A DNA stretch of 64,000 bases, taken from the NCBI RefSeq assembly GCF_002117935.1, contig NZ_BDJE01000025.1:1-64000 (forward strand), written 5' to 3'. Positions within the stretch are counted from its first letter, which is position 1; every line of letters begins with the position of its first letter. The notes under the pieces were generated by a model, which saw nothing but the letters and a program-made list of their open reading frames with translations, was not told the origin of the DNA and ran no database searches. A program made the position numbers and the translations under genes. Source of the stretch: Nocardioides sp. PD653-B2. Lineage in GTDB: Bacteria; Actinomycetota; Actinomycetes; Propionibacteriales; Nocardioidaceae. Below, one piece after another: positions 38,584 through 47,482 of the stretch.

Positions 38584-39381
38584 GTGCCGCTGGTCCCGCA
38601 CCGACGTCTGCGTGGTGCCGCACTCGTCGTGGCCACGGCGCTGGCCCTGGTCGGCTGCGGCTCGGACGACGGGGTGCCGGTCGCCGACGAGAAGCCGCCG
38701 GTGCTGGGTGCCTGCCGAGTGCTCACCCCGGACGACGTCGCCGAGCCGGCCAACGCCGGCGAGGTCGTCGACTGCGCCGAGGCACACACCGCCGAGACGT
38801 ACGCCGTCGGCGAGCTGCCCGACTCGTTCGACGACGCCGACCGCGACGACGAGGACCTCGGCGCCTGGGCCTACCGGACCTGCTCGACGAGCTTCATGGA
38901 GTTCCTCGGCGCCGACGAGAGCCTGGTGATGCGCACCGTCGTGAGCTGGGCGTGGTTCCGCCCGTCCGAGGCCGCGTGGGACGACGGCGCCCGGTGGTAC
39001 CGCTGCGACGTCGTGGGAGGTGGTGAGCAGAGCAGGGAGTTCGTGGACCTGCCGACCACGGCCAAGGGGCTGCTGCTCGGCAAGCCCCGGGACCGGTGGT
39101 CGGTCTGCGCGGACGGTGAGACGGTCTCCGGCTCCGTGAAGGTGCCGTGCACCGAGCCGCACAGCTGGCGCGCGGTCACGACCATCGCGCTGACCAAGCT
39201 CGGCGAGGACTATCCCGGTGACCGGCTGGTCGAGGTCACCACCCGCGACTTCTGCTCGCGGTCCGTCGGCGCGTGGCTGAACTACCCGGTCGACTACGAC
39301 TTCGGCTACACGTGGTTCCACGAGGCCGAGTGGCAGGCGGGCAACCGCCGCTCGGTCTGCTGGGCGAAGACGGACCGATGA
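38584..39381 (+). CDS. septum-formation-family lipoprotein, copy 1
   Basis: A 265-aa lipoprotein (lipobox ALVGC). The mature part has two repeats of a Cys-pair domain like Septum_form proteins: GACRVLTPDDV...VVDCAEAHTAETYAVG and VCADGETVSGSVKVPCTEPHSWRAVTTIAL. Each has Cys...Cys-x-x-x-H. The GTG start has GAGGAG 6 nt upstream. It overlaps the next gene by 4 nt (ATGA), and the two products are clearly related. The domain's function is not established, despite the name. Confidence 0.75.
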   Translation: MPLVPHRRLRGAALVVATALALVGCGSDDGVPVADEKPPVLGACRVLTPDDVAEPANAGEVVDCAEAHTAETYAVGELPDSFDDADRDDEDLGAWAYRTCSTSFMEFLGADESLVMRTVVSWAWFRPSEAAWDDGARWYRCDVVGGGEQSREFVDLPTTAKGLLLGKPRDRWSVCADGETVSGSVKVPCTEPHSWRAVTTIALTKLGEDYPGDRLVEVTTRDFCSRSVGAWLNYPVDYDFGYTWFHEAEWQAGNRRSVCWAKTDR

Positions 39382-40220
39382 GGCGCCTGCTCCTCCCCCT
39401 CCTGGTCGCGCTCGTCGTCGCGGCCCTCACCGCCTGCACCGGCGGCGGGAAGCCCTCGGCGGAGCCGACTCCCAGCACGTCGGCCCCCAGCACCTCGGCC
39501 CCTGCGCCGCCGACGGCGACCGCCGTACCCGTGCCGGAGAACCGGGCCTGCTACGACCTCGACTACGACCAGGCGGTCGCGCCCACCAGCGACGCGGACC
39601 CGGTCGACTGCCAGGCCGACCACACGTCGATGACCTTCGCGGTGGGCAGGCTCGACACCGCCGTCGACGGACACCTGCTCGCCGTCGACTCCGACCACGC
39701 GCAGGCCCAGGTGGCTGAGACCTGTCCCGGCCGGATGGCCGACTTCGTCGGGGGGACGCGCGAGGCGCGGCGGCTCAGCATGCTCCGGGCCGTCTGGTTC
39801 ACCCCGACCGTCGAGGAGTCCGACGCCGGCGCGTCCTGGTTCCGCTGCGACCTGACGGCGCTGGCCGGCGACGGGAAGCTGGCGCCGCTGACCGGCAGGC
39901 TCGCGAGCGTGCTCGACAAGCCCGCGGGCCAGGAGCGGTACGGCACGTGCGGCACCGCCGAGCCCGGCACGCCGGACTTCGCCCGGGTCATCTGCTCCGA
40001 GCGGCACTCGTGGCGCGCGATCGCGACGGTCCCGTTCCGGGCCGGCGCCTACCCGGGCCTCGAGAAGGTGCGTGCTGCCGGCGACACGCCCTGCCAGGAC
40101 GCCGCCCGGGCGGTCGCCGACGACACGCTGAACTTCCGGTGGGGCTACGAGTGGCCGACCGCCGACCAGTGGGCCGCCGGCCAGACCTACGGGCTCTGCT
40201 GGGCGCCGAGCGAGCAGTGA
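39378..40220 (+). CDS. septum-formation-family lipoprotein, copy 2
   Basis: A 280-aa lipoprotein (lipobox LTAC) with a Ser/Thr/Pro linker, then the same two-repeat layout as the previous gene: ENRACYDLDYDQAV...VDCQADHTSMTFAVG and YGTCGTAEPGTPDFARVICSERHSWRAIATVPF. Both end with a WxxGxxxxxCW motif. The shared order shows an ancient tandem duplication. The stop codon lies inside a perfect hairpin (40217-40243). Confidence 0.75.
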   Translation: MRRLLLPLLVALVVAALTACTGGGKPSAEPTPSTSAPSTSAPAPPTATAVPVPENRACYDLDYDQAVAPTSDADPVDCQADHTSMTFAVGRLDTAVDGHLLAVDSDHAQAQVAETCPGRMADFVGGTREARRLSMLRAVWFTPTVEESDAGASWFRCDLTALAGDGKLAPLTGRLASVLDKPAGQERYGTCGTAEPGTPDFARVICSERHSWRAIATVPFRAGAYPGLEKVRAAGDTPCQDAARAVADDTLNFRWGYEWPTADQWAAGQTYGLCWAPSEQ

Positions 40221-40243
40221 GCCGCGACGAAGTCGCGGCTCAC
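40217..40243 (+). terminator. perfect hairpin spanning the stop codon of the lipoprotein operon
   Basis: GTGAGCCGCGAC (40217-40228) pairs exactly with GTCGCGGCTCAC (40232-40243) around a GAA loop, with the TGA stop inside the left arm. No T-run follows. It could act as a terminator or mRNA stabiliser for the two-gene operon. Confidence 0.6.
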
Positions 40244-40255
40244 GTGGTGAGCGAA

Positions 40256-40410
40256 GGTCGAGTAGCGTCCGCGACCGACGAAGGAGGTCGCGACGGCGCG
40301 TATCGAGACCCTGCAAGGCCACCAGTGAGCCGCGGCGAAGTTCCACGGATCCCGCCCCTCCGGGCATCTCGATACGCCGCCGCTCGATCCTCGTGGCGGC
40401 TGCTCGACCA
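40256..40410. repeat. two dispersed repeats in opposite orientation
   Basis: One element runs from GGTCGAGTAG (40256) to TATCGAGACC (40310). The other is inverted, from CATCTCGATACG (40365) to TGCTCGACC (40409). Both match the ends of the elements at 42531 and 57642. Together they fill the gap between the lipoprotein operon and the convergent gene at 40419. Confidence 0.8.
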
Positions 40411-40418
40411 ACGAGTGA

Positions 40419-40802
40419 CTAGCGGGTCAGCTCGGCGACCATCAGCTCGATCAGCTTCTGCAGTCCCTTCATCGGGCGCACCATCACGGTGAACTCGATC
40501 AGCCGTCCGTCATCGCCCCAGACCAGCATGTCGATGCCGTGGACGGAGAGCCCGTCGAGCTCGGCCTCGAACTCCAGGACCGCCGAGCGCTCGTCGTACC
40601 ACTCCCGGACGTAGCGCAGGCTCGGACCGAGGACGGTCATCGCGGCCGTGAGGTACGCCGTGGTCAGCTGCTTGCCGAGCTGGGGCGTGTGCACGGCGGG
40701 CGAGCGGAAGAACACGTCGTCGGCGAGCAGGTCGTCGAGGCCGGCGGGGTCACGTGCCTCCGCGATCGCGTGCCAGCGGGCGACGGGTCCCGGGGCGTCC
40801 AC
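40419..40802 (-). CDS. NTF2-like (SnoaL-type) protein
   Basis: A 127-aa cone-shaped alpha+beta protein: ARWHAIAEARDPAGLDDLLADDVFFRSPAVH, later YDERSAVLEFEAELDGLSVHGIDMLVWGDDGRLIEFTVMVRP. This is the standard NTF2-like pattern of enzymes and ligand binders. The GTG start is 1 nt after the era stop, so it is co-transcribed with era. The role is unknown. Confidence 0.8.
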   Translation of the reverse strand: MDAPGPVARWHAIAEARDPAGLDDLLADDVFFRSPAVHTPQLGKQLTTAYLTAAMTVLGPSLRYVREWYDERSAVLEFEAELDGLSVHGIDMLVWGDDGRLIEFTVMVRPMKGLQKLIELMVAELTR

Positions 40803-40803
40803 C

Positions 40804-41736
40804 TCAGAACCCCAGCTTGCGGAGCTGGCGCGGGTCGCGCTGCCAGTCCTTGGCGATCTTGACGTGCAGGTCGAGGTAGACCGGCGTGCCGAGCAGCGCC
40901 TCGATCTGCTTGCGCGCAGTGGTGCCGATCGTCTTGAGGCGGGTCCCCTTCGGCCCGATCATGATGCCCTTCTGGGAGTCGCGCTCGACGTAGAGGTTCG
41001 CGTGGATGTCGAGCAGCGGCTTGTCGGCCGGCCGGTCCTCGCGCAGCCCCATCTCCTCGACGACCACGGCGACCGAGTGGGGCAGCTCGTCGCGCAGCCC
41101 CTCGAGCGCCGCCTCGCGGATCAGCTCCGCGACCAGGATCTCCTCGGGTGCGTCGCTGAGGTCGCCGTCCGGGTAGAGCTGCGGGCCCTCGGGCAGCAGC
41201 CCGACGAGCAGGTCCTGGAGCAGCGCGACCTGGTCACCGGACTTCGCGGAGACCGGCACGATCTCGGCCCAGTCGGTGCCGGTCTCCTCGCCGAGGCGCT
41301 GGATGTCGAGGAGGTGCTGGCCCAGCTGCTCCGGGGTGGCGAGGTCGGTCTTGGTCGCGACCGCGACCTTGGTCGTGCGCTTGACCTTGGCCATCTCGTT
41401 GACGATGAACCGGTCGCCGGGGCCGACCTTCTCGTTGGCCGGAAGGCAGACGGCGACGACGTCGACCTCGCCGAGCGTGGTCTTCACCAGGTCGTTGAGC
41501 CGCTCGCCGAGCAGGGTCCGCGGCCGGTGCAGGCCGGGGGTGTCGACCAGGATCAGCTGGGCGTCGGGGCGGTGCACGATGCCGCGCACGACGGTGCGCG
41601 TGGTCTGCGGCTTGTCGGAGGTGATCACGACCTTGGTGCCGACCAGCGCGTTGGTGAGCGTCGACTTCCCGGCGTTGGGGCGGCCGACGAAGGACACGAA
41701 CCCGCTCTTGTGGCCCTGCTCGTTCGTGGAGGTCAT
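40804..41736 (-). CDS. era: GTPase Era
   Basis: Essential GTPase for 30S subunit assembly; 310 aa. G1 is GRPNAGKST (about 18-26), G3 VDTPGLH, G4 TKTD and G5 SAKSGD. The C-terminal KH domain includes VERDSQKGIMIGPKGTRLK, which binds the 3' end of 16S rRNA. It ends the actinobacterial ybeY-era stretch, here split by fatty-acid genes. Its start overlaps the siderophore-interacting gene stop by 4 nt. Confidence 0.97.
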   Translation of the reverse strand: MTSTNEQGHKSGFVSFVGRPNAGKSTLTNALVGTKVVITSDKPQTTRTVVRGIVHRPDAQLILVDTPGLHRPRTLLGERLNDLVKTTLGEVDVVAVCLPANEKVGPGDRFIVNEMAKVKRTTKVAVATKTDLATPEQLGQHLLDIQRLGEETGTDWAEIVPVSAKSGDQVALLQDLLVGLLPEGPQLYPDGDLSDAPEEILVAELIREAALEGLRDELPHSVAVVVEEMGLREDRPADKPLLDIHANLYVERDSQKGIMIGPKGTRLKTIGTTARKQIEALLGTPVYLDLHVKIAKDWQRDPRQLRKLGF

Positions 41737-42506
41737 TCGGCTGCTCTCGCGTCGTCGTACTCGGCCCAGATCTGCTCGTCAGTCTTGCCTGCCGCCTTGC
41801 CCGCGCGATAGATCGGACCGGGGTCGACGGCGCGCGGCTGGCGCTGAGCACCGCCTCGCCAGTAGCCCATCACGTCATAGGCCGCGCTCGGCATCCGCCG
41901 CTCGCGCATCAGGTGCTTGCGGATCGCCCGCATCTGCGCGGACTCCCCCGCCATCCAGAAGTAGCCGGGTCCCGCTGGCCAGTCGATCGCCTCGACGGCC
42001 GCGGCCAGCGCGCTCTGCCCCTCGGCAGGCGGGGCGAGCCAGGTGACGTCGGCGCCCTCGGGGAGATAGGCGGGGAGGTCGTCGGGCACCTCGGCCCAGA
42101 TCCGGGTCGGGGTGGTCACGGTCTCGCTGATCCGCGCCACCGCCGGCATCGCGGTGAGGTCGCCGACCAGCATCAGCCAGGCGGCGTCGTCGGGCATCGC
42201 GAAGGAGCCCTTGGCCTCGGTCACCGTGACCGTGTCGCCGACGCAGTCGCCGCTCGCCCACTCGGTCACCAGGCCCTCGTCGTGGACGACCACGTCGATC
42301 ACCAGCTCACCCGCCGACCAGGCCCGCACCGTGTAGTAACGGCTCTGGAACTGGCCGGGCACGACGACGCCGACCCACTCGTCCGGGATGCCCGTCGAGA
42401 CGAACCCGGCGATGCCCGGCCCGCCCAGCGTCAGCCGCACGAGGTGCGCCGCGAGCGGCTCGCGGCGCAGCACCTGCGCGTCGTACTGCTGGGCCCGGGT
42501 GCTCAC
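41733..42506 (-). CDS. siderophore-interacting protein (FAD-dependent ferric reductase family)
   Basis: A 257-aa flavoprotein. The N-terminal FAD-binding barrel contains SRYYTVRAW (R-x-Y-S/T-type FAD motif). The C-terminal NADPH domain includes LMLVGDLTAMPAVARI, YFWMAGESAQMRAIRKHL and the family C-terminal AYDVMGYWR. The family releases iron from ferric siderophores by reduction. No iron box is seen upstream, only a dispersed repeat at 42531. It is translated with era. Confidence 0.88.
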   Translation of the reverse strand: MSTRAQQYDAQVLRREPLAAHLVRLTLGGPGIAGFVSTGIPDEWVGVVVPGQFQSRYYTVRAWSAGELVIDVVVHDEGLVTEWASGDCVGDTVTVTEAKGSFAMPDDAAWLMLVGDLTAMPAVARISETVTTPTRIWAEVPDDLPAYLPEGADVTWLAPPAEGQSALAAAVEAIDWPAGPGYFWMAGESAQMRAIRKHLMRERRMPSAAYDVMGYWRGGAQRQPRAVDPGPIYRAGKAAGKTDEQIWAEYDDARAAE

Positions 42507-42530
42507 CGGGACACGTTATCGGGCCTCGTC

Positions 42531-42571
42531 GGTCGAGTAGCCGCCGAGGGACGAGGCGGCGTATCGAGACC
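42531..42571. repeat. dispersed repeat GGTCGAGTAG...GTATCGAGACC
   Basis: A 41-bp element with the same ends as those at 40256 and 57642, in the gap between the siderophore-interacting gene and the methyltransferase gene. A related half element (TGTCTCGACACGCCGG) follows at about 42584. Confidence 0.75.
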
Positions 42572-42621
42572 ACCTACTGACCTGTCTCGACACGCCGGTC
42601 GCGAGCTCGGTCCGGGGCAGC

Positions 42622-43890
42622 TCAGAACGTGTGGCGCAGCGGGTAGCCGCTGTCCCCGTCGACCGTCTTGGTCGCGAGCACGTGGTGCAGCTGGATCTCG
42701 TTGCGCTCGAAGGCGAGGCGCGAGCCCGCCATGTAGACGCCCCACACGCGCGCGGTGCCCTCGCCGACCTCGGCGACGCAGGCGTCCCAGTTGTCGACGA
42801 GGTTCTGGCACCAGCCCGCGAGGGTCTTGGCGTAGTGGACGCGGAAGTTCTCCTCGTGCTGCACCTCGAGCCCGGCGTTCTGCACCTCGGTGATGATCTT
42901 GCCGGAGCCGATCAGCTCGCCGTCCGGGAAGACGTAGCGGTCGATGAACGCACCGGTGTCGCGCTTCACGTTGTCGTGGCGGGTGATGCAGTGGTTGAGC
43001 ACCCGGCCCTGGTCGCGCAGGTGGTCGCGGATGAAGCCGAAGTACGCCGGGTAGTTCTTCACCCCGATGTGCTCGGTGAGGCCGATGGACGAGATCGCGT
43101 CGAACCCGGTCTCCTGCACGTCGCGGTAGTCCATGAACCGGACCTCGGCGAGGTGGTCGAGACCCTCCTCCTTGATCGCCTGCTGCGCCCACGACGCCTG
43201 CTCGCGCGACAGCGTGACGCCGAGCGCCTTGACGCCGTACTCGCGCGCCGCGTGGCGCACCATGCCGCCCCAGCCGCAGCCGAGGTCGAGGAGCCGCTGG
43301 CCGGGCTGGAGGTCGAGCTTGCGGGCGACCAGGTCGTACTTGTGGGCCTGCGCCTCCTCGAGCGTCGCCTCGGCGGTCGGGAAGACCGCGCAGGTGTAGG
43401 TCATCGAGGGGCCGAGGACGTACTCGTAGAACGTGTTCGAGACGTCGTAGTGGTGGTGGATCACCTCGGCGTCGCGGGTCATCGAGTGCCGCACGCCCTC
43501 GGCGACCCGACGCCAGCGCGGCAGGTGCTCCTGCGGGGGCGGCGGCGGGGGCTTGAGGTTCGACAGGCCCAGGCCGCGGACCAGTGCGAGCGCCTCGGCC
43601 GGCGACGGCCGGCGGAAGTTCAGGTGGTTCTGGAGCAGCTTCAGCGCGTCGTACGGGTCGCCCGGGTGGACGCCGTGGATGTCGAGGTCGCCCGACACGT
43701 AGGCGCGGGCCATGCCGAGGTCGCCGGGCGCGGTCATCATGTACGACAGCCCGCGCTGGTTGAGGAGCTCGAGATGGATGTCGGCGTCCGGCGGGCCGGC
43801 GGAGCTGCCGTCGTACGCCGTGAAGCGCACCGGCATTCCGTCGCGCAGCAGAGAGCCCACAGCGTCCCCGATGGTGATCGTCCGGCTCAT
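42622..43890 (-). CDS. tmsB: fatty-acid methyltransferase for 10-methyl branching (TmsB/BfaB-like)
   Basis: A 422-aa SAM-dependent methyltransferase of the cyclopropane-fatty-acid synthase family. The SAM loop is LLDLGCGWGGMVRHAA, with HHYDVSNTFYEYVLGPSMTYTCAVF ahead and SIGLTEHIGVKNYPAYF after it. In actinobacteria such a gene paired with an FAD oxidoreductase adds a methylene group to C10 of oleoyl phospholipid. The start overlaps the tmsA-like stop by 4 nt. The gene name is from this pairing; a plain cyclopropane synthase is the alternative. Confidence 0.8.
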   Translation of the reverse strand: MSRTITIGDAVGSLLRDGMPVRFTAYDGSSAGPPDADIHLELLNQRGLSYMMTAPGDLGMARAYVSGDLDIHGVHPGDPYDALKLLQNHLNFRRPSPAEALALVRGLGLSNLKPPPPPPQEHLPRWRRVAEGVRHSMTRDAEVIHHHYDVSNTFYEYVLGPSMTYTCAVFPTAEATLEEAQAHKYDLVARKLDLQPGQRLLDLGCGWGGMVRHAAREYGVKALGVTLSREQASWAQQAIKEEGLDHLAEVRFMDYRDVQETGFDAISSIGLTEHIGVKNYPAYFGFIRDHLRDQGRVLNHCITRHDNVKRDTGAFIDRYVFPDGELIGSGKIITEVQNAGLEVQHEENFRVHYAKTLAGWCQNLVDNWDACVAEVGEGTARVWGVYMAGSRLAFERNEIQLHHVLATKTVDGDSGYPLRHTF

Positions 43891-45242
43891 CTTCTCTTCA
43901 CCGCCTTGTCGTAGAGGCTGGTCAGCCTGTCCTCTGGGTCGTAGCGACCCTTGACGGCGGCCAGGTTGGCGCCGTCATAGAGCTGGTCGAAGGTCTCGCG
44001 GTCGTAGAACGCCTCGCTGTAGAGCGACTTGTGGCCGCCGAGCTGGTGCACCTTCTCCTCGATCGCGCGGTTGCGCGGTCCCTCGGGCGCGTCGGGCCCG
44101 ACGTGCACGGTGCCCCAGAACCCGGCATTGACGTAGGTCTCGCCCGGCTCGAGCGGGTAGGAGGGCCACCCTCGTCTGGCGACGAGGGGGCACAGCCACA
44201 CCGGCCGCATGCCGACGGCCTCGTCGAACCACTCGAGGAAGTCGGGCAGCCGGTCGACCGGCACCTCGACGTCCTGGATCACCCGCTCGCGCAGGGGGCG
44301 GCCGGCCCGCTTGTCGAGCCGGTCGGCGATGGAGAAGCGCCGGTCGAGGCCGAGCAGCTTGTGGTAGACGTCGGAGCGCCGCCAGCGCCGCGGCCAGATG
44401 CGGCGCAGCGTCGGGTTCTGGGCACCGAACGCGCCCGAGCACCAGAACCAGTCGGTGTCCCAGCGCCACAGGTAGTCGTACGTCGTGAGCAGGTCGGTCT
44501 CGCGCTGCTGGATGCTCTTGTAGTACACCTGCTGACCGGCGTAGTCGCTGGTGGCGCCGCCCTCGTCGCTCCAGGTGGCCAGGGTCAGGTAGTACTCCCC
44601 CGGCGCGAACGCGACCCCATCGAGGCCGTCGACCCGGACGCCGTCGTAGGCCTGCGTCTCGACGATGTCGGCCACCGTCTTGGCGAGCAGCTCGGCGTCG
44701 TCGAAGCGGACGTGGCGCAGGGCGACGTACTCGGGCACCGCCTCGAGCTCGATCGTGAGCCGGGTCGCGTAGCCGAGCGAGCCGTAGGAGTTGGGGAACG
44801 CGTCGAAGAGGTCGTCGCCGGGCTTGCAGGTCACGACCTCGCCGGCGCCGGTGAAGACGTCCATCTCGAGGACCGACTCGTGGGGCAGCCCGCTGCGGAA
44901 GCTGGTGGACTCGATGCCGAGACCGGTCACGGCACCGCCGAGGGTGATCGTGCGCAGCTGGGGCACCACCAGCGGGATCAGGCCGTGCGGCAGTGTCGCG
45001 TCGACGAGGTCCTCGTAGGTGCACATCCCCTGCACGTCGGCGGTCCGCGACAAGACGTCGATCGCGATCACGCCGTCGAGACCGCCGACGTCGAGACCGG
45101 GTGCGGTCGTCGCGGCCCGCGGCCGGAAGAGGTTGGAGGTCTTCTTCGCCAACCGCACCGGCGCACCCGCCGGGATCTGGGTGTATGACGACCTGAGCCG
45201 CTCGACGGCGTTCTCGTGTGCTGGCCAGCCCCGCAAACTCAC
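43887..45242 (-). CDS. tmsA: FAD-linked reductase for 10-methyl fatty acids (TmsA/BfaA-like)
   Basis: A 451-aa protein with a PCMH-type FAD-binding domain: VRLAKKTSNLFRPR, VIAIDVLSRTADVQGMCTYE, VPQLRTITLGGAVTGLGIES and NSYGSLGYATRLTIELE. In known 10-methyl-stearate pathways this enzyme reduces the 10-methylene intermediate to the 10-methyl chain. The GTG at 45240-45242 is preferred: TAAGTT lies 7 nt upstream, fitting a leaderless mRNA. An ATG 12 codons upstream is the alternative. With tmsB it forms a two-gene operon. Confidence 0.8.
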   Translation of the reverse strand: MSLRGWPAHENAVERLRSSYTQIPAGAPVRLAKKTSNLFRPRAATTAPGLDVGGLDGVIAIDVLSRTADVQGMCTYEDLVDATLPHGLIPLVVPQLRTITLGGAVTGLGIESTSFRSGLPHESVLEMDVFTGAGEVVTCKPGDDLFDAFPNSYGSLGYATRLTIELEAVPEYVALRHVRFDDAELLAKTVADIVETQAYDGVRVDGLDGVAFAPGEYYLTLATWSDEGGATSDYAGQQVYYKSIQQRETDLLTTYDYLWRWDTDWFWCSGAFGAQNPTLRRIWPRRWRRSDVYHKLLGLDRRFSIADRLDKRAGRPLRERVIQDVEVPVDRLPDFLEWFDEAVGMRPVWLCPLVARRGWPSYPLEPGETYVNAGFWGTVHVGPDAPEGPRNRAIEEKVHQLGGHKSLYSEAFYDRETFDQLYDGANLAAVKGRYDPEDRLTSLYDKAVKRR

Positions 45243-45316
45243 GTCTGGGAACTTACTCCTGCTCTGTGACGTTCGCATTTCCGGTCCCGGTTCTCGGGCT
45301 GCGTGCCACCGAGGAC

Positions 45317-45673
45317 TCAGGTGGTGGCGGTCTCCGCGATCGCGCCCCGCGCGTCACCCCGGTGGACGACGACGCCCGCACCGCCGAGGTCGCGCAGCGC
45401 GGAGAGATCGGCGTCGGCAACGGACCCTGCGGCGGACAGCACGACCGCTGCCTCGAGGCCCTTGGCGCCGGAGGCGACCGCCATCGCGACGCAGACGCCG
45501 ACCGCGGAGACCTGCAGGGACGGGAGGTCCACGGTGGCGGCGGCGTAGGTCCGGCCGTCGGCGTCACGGACCGCGGCACCCTCGAGCGCACCGGTGCGCG
45601 CACGGGTGGCGCGGGCGAGGGTCACCAGCTTCTGGTCCTCGGCGGACAGCCCAGGGAGATCACTCATCGTCAT
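45317..45673 (-). CDS. cytidine-deaminase-like protein lacking catalytic residues
   Basis: A 118-aa protein with the cytidine deaminase fold outline (LVTLARATRARTGALEGAAVRDADGRTY). The zinc and proton-transfer residues (CAE, PCxxC) are absent: the first is replaced by SAV and the second motif is missing. Members of this degenerate family sit between the CorC/HlyC gene and era in many actinobacteria and are often annotated as cytidine deaminase. The start overlaps the upstream gene's stop by 14 nt. The role is unknown. Confidence 0.75.
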   Translation of the reverse strand: MTMSDLPGLSAEDQKLVTLARATRARTGALEGAAVRDADGRTYAAATVDLPSLQVSAVGVCVAMAVASGAKGLEAAVVLSAAGSVADADLSALRDLGGAGVVVHRGDARGAIAETATT

Positions 45674-46958
45674 CCTCGTTCTCGTCGTCGTCGGCCACCC
45701 GGCTGATCAGGACGGTGTCGATCTTGTTGCGCCGGCCCGAGGAGCCCTCGGCCTCGAACCGCAGGCCGTGCGCCTCGACGGTCGAGCCGGCGATCGGGAC
45801 CCGGCCGAGGTGCTTGGCCATCAGGCCGCCGACACTGTCGACGTCCTCCTCCTCGACCTCGAAGCCGAAGAGCTCGTCGAGGTCGTCGATCGGGTAACGA
45901 GAGGAGACCCGGATCGAGCCGTCGTCGAGCCGCTCGACCTCGACGGTCTCCTCGTCGTACTCGTCGGTGATCTCGCCGACGATCTCCTCGAGCACATCCT
46001 CGATCGTGACCAGGCCGGCGGTGCCGCCGTACTCGTCGACCACGATCGCGATGTGCTGGCGGTTGGCCTGCATCTCGGAGAGCAGGCCGTCGACGGGCTT
46101 GGACTCGGGCACGAAGTACGCCGGCCGCATCACCTCGTCGACGCGCTGGGTGAACTCGACGTCGGGTGCCTCGAAGTCGCGGCGCACGACGTCCTTCAGG
46201 TAGGCGAACCCGACGACGTCGTCGAGGTTCTCGCCGATCACCGGGACCCGGGAGAAGCCGCTGCGCAGGAACAGCGACATCGTCTGGCGCAGGTTCTTGT
46301 AGCGCTCGATGTAGACGACGTCGTTGCGCGGCACCATCACCTCGCGCGCGATCGTGTCGCCCAGCTCGAAGACCGAGTGGATCATCCTCCGCTCGCCGGA
46401 CTCGATCACCGCGGAGGCCTCGGCCAGGTCGACCAGCTCGCGCAGCTCGGTCTCCGTCGAGAACGGCCCCTCGCGGAAACCCCTGCCCGGGGTGAGCGCG
46501 TTGCCGAGCAGGATCAGCAGCCGCGGGATCGGGCCGAGGACGGCGGTGACCGTGGCGATCGGCGCCGCCGAGATCAGCGCGACCCGCTCGGAGTGCTGAC
46601 GGCCGACGGTCCGGGGCGCGACCCCGATGGCGACGAACGAGATCACCAGCATCACGCCGATGGTGGTGAGCATCGTCGGCCACCAGGCGCCGTCGTAGAG
46701 GTCGTACGCCTGGAGCGTCACGAGCGCGATGGCCGAGATCTCGCAGAGGAGCCGCAACAGCAGCGCGGTGTTGAGGTAGCGGGGCAGGTCGTCGAGCAGC
46801 GCGACCAGCCGGCGCGCGCCGGGGCGACCGTCGTCGAGCAGCTCCTCCGCGCGGGCGCGCGAGAAGGAGCCGATCGCGGCGTCGGCCGCGGAGAACAGCC
46901 CGGCCAGGAGGACGAGGGCGGCCGCCGCGAGCAGCAGCCAGACGTCGCCGCTAGTCAC
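45660..46958 (-). CDS. CorC/HlyC (CNNM-type) transporter family protein
   Basis: A 432-aa membrane protein. The N-terminal DUF21/CNNM domain has about four helices. Two CBS domains lie at about 215-330 (including [21 protein letters not shown] and [22 protein letters not shown]). The C-terminal CorC_HlyC domain follows ([25 protein letters not shown]). The family exports or senses Mg2+/Co2+ and is often called haemolysin. It overlaps ybeY by 8 nt. Confidence 0.9.
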   Translation of the reverse strand: MTSGDVWLLLAAAALVLLAGLFSAADAAIGSFSRARAEELLDDGRPGARRLVALLDDLPRYLNTALLLRLLCEISAIALVTLQAYDLYDGAWWPTMLTTIGVMLVISFVAIGVAPRTVGRQHSERVALISAAPIATVTAVLGPIPRLLILLGNALTPGRGFREGPFSTETELRELVDLAEASAVIESGERRMIHSVFELGDTIAREVMVPRNDVVYIERYKNLRQTMSLFLRSGFSRVPVIGENLDDVVGFAYLKDVVRRDFEAPDVEFTQRVDEVMRPAYFVPESKPVDGLLSEMQANRQHIAIVVDEYGGTAGLVTIEDVLEEIVGEITDEYDEETVEVERLDDGSIRVSSRYPIDDLDELFGFEVEEEDVDSVGGLMAKHLGRVPIAGSTVEAHGLRFEAEGSSGRRNKIDTVLISRVADDDENEDDDE

Positions 46959-47415
46959 CGGAGGTGCTCGGGGCGCGCCACGCGGCCAGGAGCTCGTCCT
47001 GGAGCCCGAACATCTCGGCGTGCTCCTCGGGCTCGGCGTGGTCGTAGCCCAGCAGGTGCAAGATGCCGTGCACGGTCAGCAGCTCGACCTCGGCCTCGGT
47101 CGAGTGACCGGCCGTGGCCGCCTGCCTCTCGGCGACGTCGTAGCACAGCACGAGGTCGCCGAGCACGCCCTCCTCGGGCTCCTCGTTGACCAGGCCCGGG
47201 CGCAGCTCGTCCATCGGGAAGGCGAGCACGTCGGTCGGCCCCTCCTTCTCCATCCACTGCTCGTTGAGCTGGGCGATGGTGGGCTCGTCGACCGCCTTGA
47301 TGCACAGCTCGGCCAGCGGGTGCACGCGCATCCGGTCCAGGACGAAGCGGCTCAGCGCGGCCAGCCGCTTGACGTCGAGGTCGCGGCCGGACTCGTTGAG
47401 GATCTCGATCGTCAT
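46951..47415 (-). CDS. ybeY: endoribonuclease YbeY (16S rRNA maturation)
   Basis: A 154-aa single-domain zinc protein. The metal motif is [21 protein letters not shown] (H-x3-H-x5-H). It processes the 3' end of 16S rRNA and takes part in ribosome quality control. The ATG at 47415 opens [10 protein letters not shown], a family-typical N-terminus. It lies downstream of phoH on the same strand, as usual. Confidence 0.95.
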   Translation of the reverse strand: MTIEILNESGRDLDVKRLAALSRFVLDRMRVHPLAELCIKAVDEPTIAQLNEQWMEKEGPTDVLAFPMDELRPGLVNEEPEEGVLGDLVLCYDVAERQAATAGHSTEAEVELLTVHGILHLLGYDHAEPEEHAEMFGLQDELLAAWRAPSTSGD

Positions 47416-47482
47416 CGGGGTCCCCGCGGAGTCGTGAGCGGGGGGAGCGAAGCGGAAGGAGCGAGGAACTTCGTGGGGTGAG

